From Phytopseudomonas daroniae (GTDB lineage Bacteria > Pseudomonadota > Gammaproteobacteria > Pseudomonadales > Pseudomonadaceae): a DNA stretch of 64,000 bases. Made by a program: the position numbers and the translations under genes. Positions 17,891-26,364 of the stretch are shown piece after piece (within the stretch, counting starts at the first letter, position 1; each line of letters begins with the position of its first letter). The DNA is taken from NCBI RefSeq assembly GCF_004327285.1, contig NZ_QJUI01000016.1, positions 62,001-126,000 of the forward strand. Direction: 5' to 3'. The notes beneath the pieces are model-generated. The model did no database searches and was not told where the DNA came from. It saw only the letters and a program-made list of their open reading frames with translations.

Positions 17891-20461
17891 TTAGGCGAGT
17901 ATCGGCTGCGCCTGGCGGCGAGCGCGACGGTGCTGCAACCAGGCGACCAAGCCGAGCAGCAATAGCGCCGGGATCCACATCAGCTGCTTGGGCGGCCGCT
18001 GCGCCGGAACCTGCAGCTCGAGTATTTCCTGGTCGAATTGCAGGCCAGCGGACGCCGCCGGGCTGTTGAAGGCAACGCTGTCGATCAGCACCTTGTCGTC
18101 CTCGTCGTAGAGCACCAGGCCGAGGCTTTCCATGCGCTGTTGCGGCTCGCCCTCGGGCACGCCGAGAATGATGGTCAGGTCGCGTTGGCTACCGTCGATA
18201 TCCTCGCTGCGCACCAGCAGGCGCAGTTCGGCGCCGGGCTCGGCGTCCTGCACGGCTTCGGCGAAGCGTGCCGGCGGTTCGCTGTGGAACGGCGGCTTGA
18301 GGGTGTCGAGCCAGAACTCCGGACGGAACAGGGTGAAGGACACCAGCAGCAGGAGCAGGCCTTCGTACCAGCGGTTCTTCGCCAGGAACCAGCCCTGGGT
18401 CGCCGAGGCGAACATCAGCATGGCGATGGCCGCAGTGATGAAGGTGAGGATGCCCTGGCCGAGGGTGACGCCGATCAGCAGCAGGTCGGTGTTGAAGATG
18501 AACATGAACGGCCAGACGATACTGCGCGTCTCGTACATGAACGCCTGCACACCGGTCTTGATCGGATCCTCGCGGGCAATCGCCGCGGCGGCGAAGGACG
18601 CCAGGCCCACCGGCGGCGTGGCGTCGGCCAGCAGGCCGAAGTAGAAGACGAACATGTGGATGGCGATCAGTGGCACCACCAGACCATTCTGCTGGCCGAG
18701 GGCGATAACCACCGGCGCCATCAGCGACGACACCACGATGTAGTTGGCGGTGGTGGGCAGGCCCAGGCCGAGGATCAGGCAGAACAGGCCGGTGAGGATC
18801 AGCATCAGCAGCAGGCTGCCCATCGACAGTATTTCCACCAGGTCGGCCAGCACCAGGCCGACCCCGGTCTGGGAAATGGCGCCGACCACGATACCGGCGG
18901 TGGCCGTGGCGATACCGATGCCGATCATGCTGCGCGCGCCGCTGATCAGGCCGTGGTAGAGGTCGAGCAGGCCATCCTTGAAGGTGCCGTCGACATGCTC
19001 GCTGTCCTTACGCATCCAGCTCAGCAGCGGGCGCTGGCTGACCAGGATGCAGATCAGCGTGACCACGCCCCAGAACGCCGACAACCCCGGAGACAGGCGC
19101 TCGATCATCAGGCACCAGACCAGGATCACTACCGGCAGGATGAAGTGCAGGCCCGAGAGCAGCACGGCGCGTGGCGACGGCAGCTCGGTCAGGGCGGCGT
19201 CGGGGTCTTCCACCGGCAGCGGGGCGACGCTGGCGGAGATCTTCAGCAGGCCCAGGTAGACCAGCACCGTCATGGCGGCGATGACCCAGACCGCGGCATC
19301 GCCGAGCAGCGGTTTCAGCCAGCCCAGGCCGTAGTAGACCGCCAGCGACAGGCCGCTGATCAGCGCGACGCCGAAGCAGAAGCCGATCAGGCGGCGCATG
19401 AACGGGCGGGTGTCGCGGCGCGGCAGGCCCTGCATGTTCATCTTCACCGCTTCCAGGTGCACGATCCACAGCAGGGTGATGTAGGAAATGGTCGCCGGCA
19501 GGAAGGCGTGCTTGAGCACTTCGACATAGGGAATGCCGACGTACTCGACCATCAGGAAGGCGGCCGCGCCCATCACCGGCGGCATCATCTGGCCGTTGGT
19601 CGAGGCGGCGACTTCGATGGCGCCGGCCTTGGTGCCCGGATAGCCGACCTTCTTCATCATCGGGATGGTGAAGGTGCCGGTGGTGACCACGTTGGCGATG
19701 GATGAGCCGGAGACCAGGCCGGTGAGCATCGAGCCGACCACCGAGGCCTTGGCCGGGCCGCCGCGCATGTGGCCGAGCATGGAGAAGGCCAACTGAATGA
19801 AATAGTGCCCGGCGCCGGCACGTTCGAGCAGGGCGCCGAATAGCACGAAAAGGAAGACGAAGCTGGTGGAGACCCCCAGGGCGATGCCGAACACCCCTTC
19901 GGTGCTCAGCCACTGGTGGTTGGCCAGGCCGGTGAGGCTGACGCCGCGGTGCGCCAGCAGGCCGGGAATCCAGGGGCCGGCCAGGGAGTAGCCGATGAAC
20001 ACCAGGGCGATGATCGCCAGCGGCGCGCCCAGGGTTCGGCGCGTCGCCTCCAGCAACAGCGGTATGCCGATCAGGGCGGTGAGCAGATCCAGGCTGGTCG
20101 GGTTGCCGGGGCGTGACGACAGTTCGCGGTAGAACACGCACAGGTACAGCACCGAGGCGCAGACCATCAGTGCCAGCAGCATGTCCACGATGGGCACATG
20201 GCGGCGCGGCGAGCGCTTGAACGCCGGGTAGGCGAGAAAGGCCAGAGCCAGGGCGAACGCCAGGTGGATGGTGCGGCTTTCCGTGTCGTTGAGGATGCCG
20301 AAGCCGAAGATGAACGGCAGGGGCGAGGCGATCCACAGTTGGAACAGCGACCAGGCCAGGGCCAGACCGGCGATCAGGCCGGCCATGGCGCCGGCGGGAT
20401 TACGTGCGCCGGTTTCCTGGGCTGCCAGTTCCTCGGCAGTCATGGTTGGCGGATTGCTCAT
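17891..20461 (-). CDS. TRAP transporter fused permease (4TM+12TM), TAXI-associated, with C-terminal DUF3394
   Basis: An 856-residue inner-membrane protein that fuses the small (DctQ-like) and large (DctM-like) TRAP permease parts, as is usual with TAXI-type binding proteins. Many hydrophobic helices extend to about residue 690. Family motifs include GGPAKASVVGSMLTGLVSGS, SIANVVTTGTFTIPMMKKVG, EVAASTNGQMMPPVMGAAAF and LGLGLPTTANYIVVSSLMAP. The last roughly 160 residues (EPGAELRLLVRSEDIDGSQR and on) match the soluble DUF3394 extension, ending in a final helix. It imports a small organic acid or amino acid with Na+ or H+. It follows the TAXI binding-protein gene on the same strand with a 293-bp gap holding a repeat. 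Confidence 0.9.
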   Translation of the reverse strand: MSNPPTMTAEELAAQETGARNPAGAMAGLIAGLALAWSLFQLWIASPLPFIFGFGILNDTESRTIHLAFALALAFLAYPAFKRSPRRHVPIVDMLLALMVCASVLYLCVFYRELSSRPGNPTSLDLLTALIGIPLLLEATRRTLGAPLAIIALVFIGYSLAGPWIPGLLAHRGVSLTGLANHQWLSTEGVFGIALGVSTSFVFLFVLFGALLERAGAGHYFIQLAFSMLGHMRGGPAKASVVGSMLTGLVSGSSIANVVTTGTFTIPMMKKVGYPGTKAGAIEVAASTNGQMMPPVMGAAAFLMVEYVGIPYVEVLKHAFLPATISYITLLWIVHLEAVKMNMQGLPRRDTRPFMRRLIGFCFGVALISGLSLAVYYGLGWLKPLLGDAAVWVIAAMTVLVYLGLLKISASVAPLPVEDPDAALTELPSPRAVLLSGLHFILPVVILVWCLMIERLSPGLSAFWGVVTLICILVSQRPLLSWMRKDSEHVDGTFKDGLLDLYHGLISGARSMIGIGIATATAGIVVGAISQTGVGLVLADLVEILSMGSLLLMLILTGLFCLILGLGLPTTANYIVVSSLMAPVVIALGQQNGLVVPLIAIHMFVFYFGLLADATPPVGLASFAAAAIAREDPIKTGVQAFMYETRSIVWPFMFIFNTDLLLIGVTLGQGILTFITAAIAMLMFASATQGWFLAKNRWYEGLLLLLVSFTLFRPEFWLDTLKPPFHSEPPARFAEAVQDAEPGAELRLLVRSEDIDGSQRDLTIILGVPEGEPQQRMESLGLVLYDEDDKVLIDSVAFNSPAASAGLQFDQEILELQVPAQRPPKQLMWIPALLLLGLVAWLQHRRARRQAQPILA

Positions 20462-20553
20462 GGACTCGATTCCAGGCTGCGTGACGAAAACTGCCGGGCA
20501 TCAGGCGATGACCGGCAGCGAGTGTGACTCCGAGGCAGGTATGACGGAGCGTA

Positions 20554-20754
20554 GAACGTGTTCACGATTTAGCGAGCTAGAGCCATGCAAGGGCTAGGCG
20601 CCCCCCGAAAAAACAGGCGAGGACAGCTGTAAATGAGCAGTACTCGCTTCGCTCGCCCCTTCGGGGCCGCACTGAAGTGCGTTGGCCGCAAGCGGCCTAC
20701 CGAGCCTGTTTTTAACGCTGCAGGGCCGACGCGCAGCAGATCGTGAGCAGGTTC
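20554..20754. repeat. Long-form intergenic repeat between TRAP binding-protein and permease genes
   Basis: Imperfect outer arms GAACGTGTTCACGAT (20554-20568) and ATCGTGAGCAGGTTC (20740-20754) enclose a core whose own perfect arms are AAAAACAGGC (20609-20618) and GCCTGTTTTT (20704-20713). It abuts the TAXI gene stop. The outer parts recur without the core at 44547-44612, and the right end recurs at about 26328-26351. On the transcribed minus strand the whole unit can fold and may lower permease expression. Confidence 0.65.
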
Positions 20755-21735
20755 TTACAGCCAGCCGCGTTCCTTGTAATAGCGCTCCGCGCCTTCATGC
20801 AGCGGTGCCGACATGCCGGTGCTGATCATTTCCTCTTCGGTGAGGTTCTCGAAGGCCGGGTGCAGGCGCTTGAAGCGGTCGAAGTTCTCGAACACCGACT
20901 TGACCAGCAGGTACACGGTATCGGCGCTGGTTTTGGTCGAGGTGGTCAGCAGCGCCTTGCCGCCAATCGAGGGGATCGGCTGATCCACGCCCTTGTAGAT
21001 GCCAGCCGGGATCTCGGTTTTGATGTAGTAGGTCTTCTCTTCGAGGAATTTGTCGATGTCCGGACCATCGACCGCAATCAGTTTGGACGCCACCACGCTC
21101 AGGCCTTCCTGGATCGCGCCGCTGGGGTGGCCGACCACGTAGGTCATGGCGTCGAGGTTGTTGTCGGCCAGCGCCGAGGCCATTTCCGCGGGCTTGAGTT
21201 CGGCGGCCAGGGCGAAGGAGCTGTTCTTCCAGCCTTTGGCCTGCATGATCTCCTCGAAGGTGTCACGGCTGCCGGAGCCCGGTACGCCGATGTTCACGCG
21301 CTTGCCGGCCAGGTCGTCGAAGTTGGCGATCCTGGCGCTGTCGCGGGCGACGATGGTCAGCACTTCGGTCTGCATGGAGAACACCGCGCGCAGGTCTTCC
21401 ATGGCGCCTTGTTTCTCGAACGGCGGCAGGCCTTTGTAGGCCTTGAACTGGTGGTCGGCCTGGGTGAAGCCGAAGTTGAATTCACCGCTGCGCAGGGCGT
21501 TGATGTTGAACACGCTGGCGGCGGTGGAGGGGGCGTTGCACTTGATGCCCTGTTCAGCACCGGTGCGGTTCATGAAGCGACAGATCGACTGGCCCGCCAC
21601 GTAGTAGACGCCGGTCTGGCCGCCCGTGCCGATGGTGACGAAGCGCTCCTGAGCCTGTACGGAGAGGCTGGCGCAAGACAAGACCGTGGCGGCCGCGAAA
21701 GCGCTGAGGGCGCAGGGTAGGGAACGTATCTTCAT
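20755..21735 (-). CDS. TAXI-family TRAP transporter solute-binding protein
   Basis: A 326-residue periplasmic protein with a signal peptide (MKIRSLPCALSAFAAATVLS, cleaved near SVQAQE). The family signature FVTIGTGGQTGVYYVAGQSI opens the mature chain, followed by GSRDTFEEIMQAKGW and NLDAMTYVVGHPSGAIQEGL. It captures the ligand for the fused TRAP permease. Known TAXI ligands include glutamate, glutamine and 2-oxoglutarate. With a DadA-like dehydrogenase and RidA upstream in the same direction, an amino acid is likely here (inference). Confidence 0.92.
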   Translation of the reverse strand: MKIRSLPCALSAFAAATVLSCASLSVQAQERFVTIGTGGQTGVYYVAGQSICRFMNRTGAEQGIKCNAPSTAASVFNINALRSGEFNFGFTQADHQFKAYKGLPPFEKQGAMEDLRAVFSMQTEVLTIVARDSARIANFDDLAGKRVNIGVPGSGSRDTFEEIMQAKGWKNSSFALAAELKPAEMASALADNNLDAMTYVVGHPSGAIQEGLSVVASKLIAVDGPDIDKFLEEKTYYIKTEIPAGIYKGVDQPIPSIGGKALLTTSTKTSADTVYLLVKSVFENFDRFKRLHPAFENLTEEEMISTGMSAPLHEGAERYYKERGWL

Positions 21736-21840
21736 GGTGCTTTCCTTATTGTACGAGGCCGCTGTTCGGCACCGATGGGGAGCAAGGATCCGAGATCCGC
21801 CGGGTAGGGCGGTTACCGGTTATGGCCTTTCCTGTCTGGA

Positions 21841-22197
21841 TCAGCTACGAACTGCGGCGATGACCATTATTTCAACCAGCACATCCGGCGATGCCAGCGG
21901 TGCCTGCGTGGTTGCGCGCGCTGGGGCACAATTTTGCGGCAACCAGGCCTCCCATACGGCGTTCATTTTCGTGAAATCCGTTTCAATATCTTTCAACCAG
22001 ATCTGTGCGCTGAGCAGATGGCTGTTGTCGCTACCGGCCTGCTGCAGCAGTGCATCGATCTTGGCGAGCACCTCGGCGGTCTGCCCGGAGCAGTCCAGGC
22101 TGCGATCGGTCGGCACCTGACCGGCAAGGAAAATCAGCCCGCCGTGGACGACGGCGCCGCTCATGCGGGCGTTGCTGGCGATACGTTGAATGCTCAT
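21841..22197 (-). CDS. RidA (YjgF/YER057c/UK114) family protein
   Basis: A 118-residue enamine/imine deaminase-family protein. The conserved active-site region APARATTQAPLASPDVLVEI carries the Arg that binds the carboxylate, and GGLIFLAGQVPTD is the usual N-terminal block. RidA proteins hydrolyse reactive 2-imino or enamino acids to 2-keto acids and ammonia. The gene starts 16 bp after the DadA-like dehydrogenase gene, whose product is a 2-imino acid. This looks like a dedicated pathway RidA rather than the housekeeping copy. Confidence 0.9.
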   Translation of the reverse strand: MSIQRIASNARMSGAVVHGGLIFLAGQVPTDRSLDCSGQTAEVLAKIDALLQQAGSDNSHLLSAQIWLKDIETDFTKMNAVWEAWLPQNCAPARATTQAPLASPDVLVEIMVIAAVRS

Positions 22198-22213
22198 GAC
22201 AGTAATCCTTCGA

Positions 22214-23536
22214 TCAGGGGGTGAGGGTCAGCCCGGTGAGATCCACGGGGCTGGTGCGGTGTTCGATCAGTTGGGTGAGCACCTGGGCACTGGCGGCGGC
22301 CAGAGTCAGGCCGAGGCTGCCGTGGCCGACGTTGAGCCAGAAATTGTCCAGGTGAGTGGCCCCAAGAATAGGTTTGCCATGGGCGGTAGACGGGCGCAGG
22401 CCGGCCCATTCGCTGGCATGCTGGTAGTCGCCAGCCTCGGGAAAGGTCTGTTGGCATTGCTGCTTGAGGGCGGCGATGCGAGCCGGGTCGACAGTCGCGT
22501 CCGGTGCGCCGATATCGACCATGGCGGCCACGCGCAACTGATCGCCGAGGCGGGCGTAGACGATCTTGCGATCGAAGTCGGTGACGCTGACGTCCGGGCA
22601 GCGGCTGCTGTCATTCAGTGCCAGGGTCAGGCTGTATCCCTTGAGTGGATAGAGCTGCAGGTCGATCCCCAGCGGGGCGGCGAGCATGCTGCTGGCATTG
22701 CCGGCGGCTAGGACGAAATCGTCCGCTTCCAGTGTTCCGCCACTGGCCAGTTGCAGCGCCTGAATGCGGCCCTGGCCGTGGCGTATGGCGCTCACGCAAT
22801 CCTCGATACGCTGGTAGTGGCCGCTGGCCCGGGCTGCTTGCTCCATGGCCTGGCAGAACAGCTGGCAGTCGGCGGATTCGTCCGAGGCACTGAAAATGCC
22901 GCCGGCCAGTTGTGTGGCGATGGCGCTCAAGGCGGGCTCCAGGGCCACGCATTGCTCTACCGACAAGACCCGCTGCTCGTCACCTTCCCTGACTTTGGCC
23001 GCGGCCTGGACGAAACTGTCCGCCTGGCGATAGATCACCAGCTTGCCGTTGCGCCGCCAGGCGAAACCGTCGAGCCCGGCCTTGCGCCATTCTCCCAGCA
23101 CCTGCTGGCTGTACAGCGCCAGGCGTAGCAGATGAGCGCCGTTTTCCCGGTTCACCGAGCTGCGGCACGCCACCAGGAACGACAGGCACCAGCGCCATTG
23201 GCGCGGATCCAGGCGCGGGCGGAATTTCAGAGGCGCATCGGCGCCCTGCAGCATCCAGCGCAACGCCTTGAGCGGCACGCCGGCATCCGGCAGCGGCGAG
23301 ACGTAGCGATAGCTGAGCTGGCCGCCATTGGCCAGGCTGGTTTCCTGGCCCGGCTGCGAATGCTTGTCCACCAGCACCACCGAATGACCGGCGCGCACCA
23401 GAGCGTAAGCGGTACTCATGCCGATCACGCCGGCACCGATCACGGCGATCCGCTTTTTGTCCTGGGATGCCTGGAGGTCACTCTGCGGGCCGTCGTTGTG
23501 CGGCGTGAGAGTGCGCTCCCGGAGATTTTCTGACAT
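22214..23536 (-). CDS. DadA-like FAD-dependent amino-acid dehydrogenase (D-amino acid dehydrogenase family)
   Basis: A 440-residue flavoprotein of the DAO/DadA family. The FAD dinucleotide-binding motif is IAVIGAGVIGMSTAYALVRA at about residue 30, followed by DKHSQPGQETSLANGGQLSY. The C-terminal block is GLRPSTAHGKPILGATHLDN and GHGSLGLTLAAASAQVL. It oxidises amino acids (typically D-isomers) to 2-imino acids and passes electrons to the respiratory chain. The ATG at 23536 is used; the longer frame to 23623 runs into the divergent promoter. The first roughly 28 residues before the FAD motif are longer than in housekeeping DadA. It heads a probable operon with RidA and the TAXI-TRAP genes. Confidence 0.87.
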   Translation of the reverse strand: MSENLRERTLTPHNDGPQSDLQASQDKKRIAVIGAGVIGMSTAYALVRAGHSVVLVDKHSQPGQETSLANGGQLSYRYVSPLPDAGVPLKALRWMLQGADAPLKFRPRLDPRQWRWCLSFLVACRSSVNRENGAHLLRLALYSQQVLGEWRKAGLDGFAWRRNGKLVIYRQADSFVQAAAKVREGDEQRVLSVEQCVALEPALSAIATQLAGGIFSASDESADCQLFCQAMEQAARASGHYQRIEDCVSAIRHGQGRIQALQLASGGTLEADDFVLAAGNASSMLAAPLGIDLQLYPLKGYSLTLALNDSSRCPDVSVTDFDRKIVYARLGDQLRVAAMVDIGAPDATVDPARIAALKQQCQQTFPEAGDYQHASEWAGLRPSTAHGKPILGATHLDNFWLNVGHGSLGLTLAAASAQVLTQLIEHRTSPVDLTGLTLTP

Positions 23537-23614
23537 CGCTACCTCGAACCCTGTGCAAGCCATTAACGTACGGGCCGATGCGCAGCTGGAGCCAATGAAT
23601 AAATGACCATAGAC

Positions 23615-23630
23615 TATTACCAAAGGTTAT
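23615..23630. promoter_or_regulatory. Candidate LysR operator in the dadA-like / LysR divergent region
   Basis: TATTACCAAAGGTTAT is a near-palindrome (ATTACC / GGTTAT) in the 119-bp gap between divergent genes. A copy with one central difference, TATTACCTAAGGTTAT, lies 354 bp away inside the LysR gene at 23969-23984. Confidence 0.55.
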
Positions 23631-23655
23631 GGGCTTTGGCCGTCAGAGGGATGCC

Positions 23656-24555
23656 ATGCGTTTGCGTCATATCGAGATTTTCCAGGCCATCCTGCAGACC
23701 GGCTCGATTACCGGCGCCGCCAACCTGCTGAACATTTCCCAGCCAGCGGCGACCAAGGCGCTGCAGCATGCCGAGGCGCAACTGGGCTTTGCCCTGTTCA
23801 ACCGAGTGCGCGGGCAGTTGCTGGTGACCGCCGAAGCGCGGATTCTCGAGCAGTCGACGGCACGGGTATTCGACGAGCTGCAGCGGGTCAGGCGCCTGGC
23901 CGGCAATTTGCGTGCGCATGGCGTCCAGGCGCTGCGCATCGTTGCCACGCCGAGCCTGGCACAAAGCCTATTACCTAAGGTTATTCCAGCCTGGTGCGCG
24001 CTCTATCCGCAGTCTCCCTGCGAGCTGGCCACCCATCACACTCCCGAACTGGTGGAAAGCCTGTTGCTGCACGAGGCGGATCTGGCGCTGACGCTGCAGA
24101 ACCCCAAGCACCCCGGCCTGCGTATGCAGGTACTGGCGCAGGCGCGCATGGTGGTGATCGCGCCACCGGGTTACTGGCCGACAGAGACGCTGCGAGAGCC
24201 GCTGCCCATCGAAGCGCTCAGCGGCCAGCCGCTGCTGGCGCTGGATACCCGCGACGCGCTGGGGGGGCTGTTGGAGCAGCACCTGTCCGAGGCCAGCAGT
24301 GCGCCGACCATCGTCGCCCGCGCGCAGACCTGGCAACTGGCCCGGGCGCTGGTAGCCGAGGGCATGGGTTTGGCGGTGGTCGACCCGCTGACCGGTTATG
24401 GCAGCGGCGCCGGCGTGCAGGTACGGCCGTTGCGGCCGGTGCTGCCGGTCAACCTGTACGCCATGACCCGTCTCGACGAGGGCGGCAGCGACGCCATGCA
24501 GCGCCTGCTGCAGATGCTCGGCGAACAGGCGCAGCGGATCATGCTGCCTGGTTGA
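23656..24555 (+). CDS. LysR-family regulator of the dehydrogenase/RidA/TRAP cluster
   Basis: A 299-residue LysR regulator: MRLRHIEIFQAILQTGSITG, then ISQPAATKALQHAEAQLGFA, then FNRVRGQLLVTAEARIL, followed by an effector-binding domain. The ATG at 23656 is preceded by GAGGG; the frame's earlier ATG at 23629 would add nine residues. It is divergent from the DadA-like gene, so it probably controls that operon in response to an amino acid. Codons 105-112 (Ser-Leu-Leu-Pro-Lys-Val-Ile-Pro) use the rare Leu codons CTA and TTA and form a second copy of the intergenic operator candidate. Confidence 0.88.
   Translation: MRLRHIEIFQAILQTGSITGAANLLNISQPAATKALQHAEAQLGFALFNRVRGQLLVTAEARILEQSTARVFDELQRVRRLAGNLRAHGVQALRIVATPSLAQSLLPKVIPAWCALYPQSPCELATHHTPELVESLLLHEADLALTLQNPKHPGLRMQVLAQARMVVIAPPGYWPTETLREPLPIEALSGQPLLALDTRDALGGLLEQHLSEASSAPTIVARAQTWQLARALVAEGMGLAVVDPLTGYGSGAGVQVRPLRPVLPVNLYAMTRLDEGGSDAMQRLLQMLGEQAQRIMLPG
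23969..23984. promoter_or_regulatory. Intragenic copy of the LysR operator candidate
   Basis: TATTACCTAAGGTTAT lies within the LysR coding sequence and matches the intergenic site in 15 of 16 positions. Its central part is a better palindrome. The codons used to spell it (CTA TTA CCT AAG GTT ATT) are atypical for this GC-rich gene. Confidence 0.5.
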
Positions 24556-24564
24556 GGCGCGGAC

Positions 24565-25761
24565 TCAGCTGTTGGGCAGGAGGCGAACCGTCAGGCTCTT
24601 GATGTAGCGGGTCTCGGCGATGGCCGGGTGCACCGGGTGATCCGGGCCCTGGGCGCCGCGCTCGAGCAACTGGATGTTGCGATCCAGGTGGCGGGCGCTG
24701 GTCAGCAGGATGTTCTGCAGGTTGTCCTCTTCCAGGTGCATGGAGCAGCTGGCGCTGACCAGGATGCCGTCCTTGTTGAGCAGGCGCATGGCGGTTTCGT
24801 TGAGGCGGCGGTAGGCGGCTTCGCCGTTCTTGATGTCTTTCTTGCGCTTGATGAAGGCGGGTGGGTCGGCGATCACCACGTCGAAGCGTTCTTCGGCTGA
24901 TTTGAGTTCGCGCAGGGCGGCGAACACGTCACCTTCCACACAGGTCACCTTCTCGGCGAAGCCGTTGAGCGTGGCGTTGCGCTCGACGCCGTCGAGAGCG
25001 AAGGCGGAAGCGTCCACGCAGAACACTTCGCTGGCACCGAATGCCGCCGCCTGCACGCCCCAGCCACCGATGTAACTGAACAGGTCGAGCACGCGCTTGC
25101 CCTGCACGTAGGGCGCCAGGCGCGCACGGTTCATACGGTGGTCATAGAACCAGCCGGTCTTCTGGCCGGCGATCACCGGCGCTTCGAACTTCACGCCGTT
25201 CTCTTCCAGAGCGACCCATTCCGGCACCACGCCGAACGCGGTATCCACGTAGCGCTCGAGGCCTTCGGCATCGCGCGCGGCGGAATCGTTCTTGAGCAGA
25301 ATGCCGCTGGGTTTGAGCACCTGGATCAGCGCGGCGAGCACGTCGTCCTTGTGGCGCTCCATGGTCGCGGACGCCAGTTGCACCACCAGAATGTCGAAGA
25401 AGCGGTCGACCACCAGGCCCGGCAGCAGGTCGGAGTCGCCATACACCAGGCGGTAGCAGGGTTTGTCGAACAGGCGCTCGCGCAGGCTCAGGGCGACATT
25501 GATGCGGTGCACCAGCAGCGATTTGTCCAGCACGTGCTTGACGTCACGGGACAGCAGACGAGCGCAGATCAGGTTGTTCGGGCTCAGGGCGACGATACCC
25601 AGCGGCTTGCCGCCGGCAGCTTCGAGTATGGCCTGGTCGCCCGCCTGGAAGGCGTTGAGGGGCGTGGCGGCGACGTCGATCTCGTTGCTGTAGACCCACA
25701 AATGGCCGGCGCGCAGGCGTCGGTCGGCGTTGGCTTTCAGGCGCAGGCTGGGCAGGGACAT
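24565..25761 (-). CDS. rlmI: 23S rRNA m5C1962 methyltransferase (RlmI family)
   Basis: A 398-residue SAM-dependent RNA methyltransferase. An N-terminal PUA domain (SLRLKANADRRLRAGHLWVY) precedes an EEHEA-like middle domain and a Rossmann methyltransferase domain. The SAM-binding motif is VLDLFSYIGGWGVQAAAFGA; the motif IADPPAFIKRKKD and the catalytic-Cys motif SASCSMHLEEDN follow. Length is normal for RlmI (about 396). It converges on the LysR gene, ending 10 bp from it, and stands alone. Confidence 0.92.
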   Translation of the reverse strand: MSLPSLRLKANADRRLRAGHLWVYSNEIDVAATPLNAFQAGDQAILEAAGGKPLGIVALSPNNLICARLLSRDVKHVLDKSLLVHRINVALSLRERLFDKPCYRLVYGDSDLLPGLVVDRFFDILVVQLASATMERHKDDVLAALIQVLKPSGILLKNDSAARDAEGLERYVDTAFGVVPEWVALEENGVKFEAPVIAGQKTGWFYDHRMNRARLAPYVQGKRVLDLFSYIGGWGVQAAAFGASEVFCVDASAFALDGVERNATLNGFAEKVTCVEGDVFAALRELKSAEERFDVVIADPPAFIKRKKDIKNGEAAYRRLNETAMRLLNKDGILVSASCSMHLEEDNLQNILLTSARHLDRNIQLLERGAQGPDHPVHPAIAETRYIKSLTVRLLPNS

Positions 25762-26088
25762 GATGGGCTCCGTCGAGAAAAGACGCGCATTCTAAACGAG
25801 CTGCCTGGCACGCGCGCGGCGGTGGGCGAAAAAGCCTTTTGCCGTTTGTCCGTTTGCGGATCCAGGTCTTGCGGTAGCTTCGCTTGCAGGCCAGTCATCG
25901 TCGCGGATTTGCCGGGAGTGGGTGCTCGGCCCGGTTTCCTTATGCTTGCGTGGCTTTCACGATCTCGCGAGCCAGAATCAAGGATTGCCCGGCAGGACGC
26001 TACAAGGCGAAAGCGGCCGGTCGGTGACCCGCGTTGAACCATGGAACACGGCCTTCGGCTAATCCAGGTTACATTCGTGCTTCATAAC

Positions 26089-26280
26089 GGTGGATGACGC
26101 TTCACCTGCGCGGCCCGATCCGTCCACCAACCTTGTGATCGCAATGGTGGATGAAAAGAGCGTCATCCACCCTACGTTTGCTTACGCCACTTTGCCGCTC
26201 CGACACATCGGCAGCCTGTAGGATGGGTGCAACCCATCAATTGCCGATGGGGTTCACCTGCGCGGCCCGACCCATCCTAC
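26089..26280. repeat. Compound intergenic repeat (GGTGGATGA and GTAGGATGGGT modules)
   Basis: Module 1 (26089-26175) runs from GGTGGATGACGC through GCGGCCCGATCCGTCCACC to GGTGGATGAAAAGAG and CGTCATCCACCC. Module 2 (26219-26280) is a hairpin with TAGGATGGGT and ACCCATCCTA arms and AACCCATCAATTGCCGATGG inside. The same two modules in the same order occur at 43044-43228. A fragment of the rsmD-type repeat (GGCTAATCCAGGTTAC, 26057-26072) sits just to the left. Confidence 0.75.
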
Positions 26281-26327
26281 GACCGTTCGCTTCCGCCTTC
26301 TTGCGGTCGAACATGATACGTCTGCAG

Positions 26328-26351
26328 GCGACACGCAGCAGATCGTGAACA
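26328..26351. repeat. Solo end of the 20554-20754 repeat family
   Basis: GACACGCAGCAGATCGTGAA is nearly the same as the right end of the long repeat at 20554-20754 (GACGCGCAGCAGATCGTGAG). No partner arm is visible nearby, so this is a fragment. Confidence 0.5.
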
Positions 26352-26364
26352 GCTTCCAAATGGG

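Larger units (their letters stand above)
25762..26364. other. 603-bp intergenic region with no supported gene
   Basis: From 25762 to about 26048 I see no gene, RNA or clear hairpin; this stretch should contain the rlmI promoter. From about 26049 to 26351 it is filled by three kinds of repeat, described separately. No terminator with a T-tract is clear for the PfpI-family gene that ends at 26365. Confidence 0.5.

Noticed and set aside
18038-19705. 555-codon frame antisense to the TRAP permease
   Set aside because: Composition (Gln/His/Asp/Arg-rich) is that of an antisense shadow; the opposite strand is a clear transporter.
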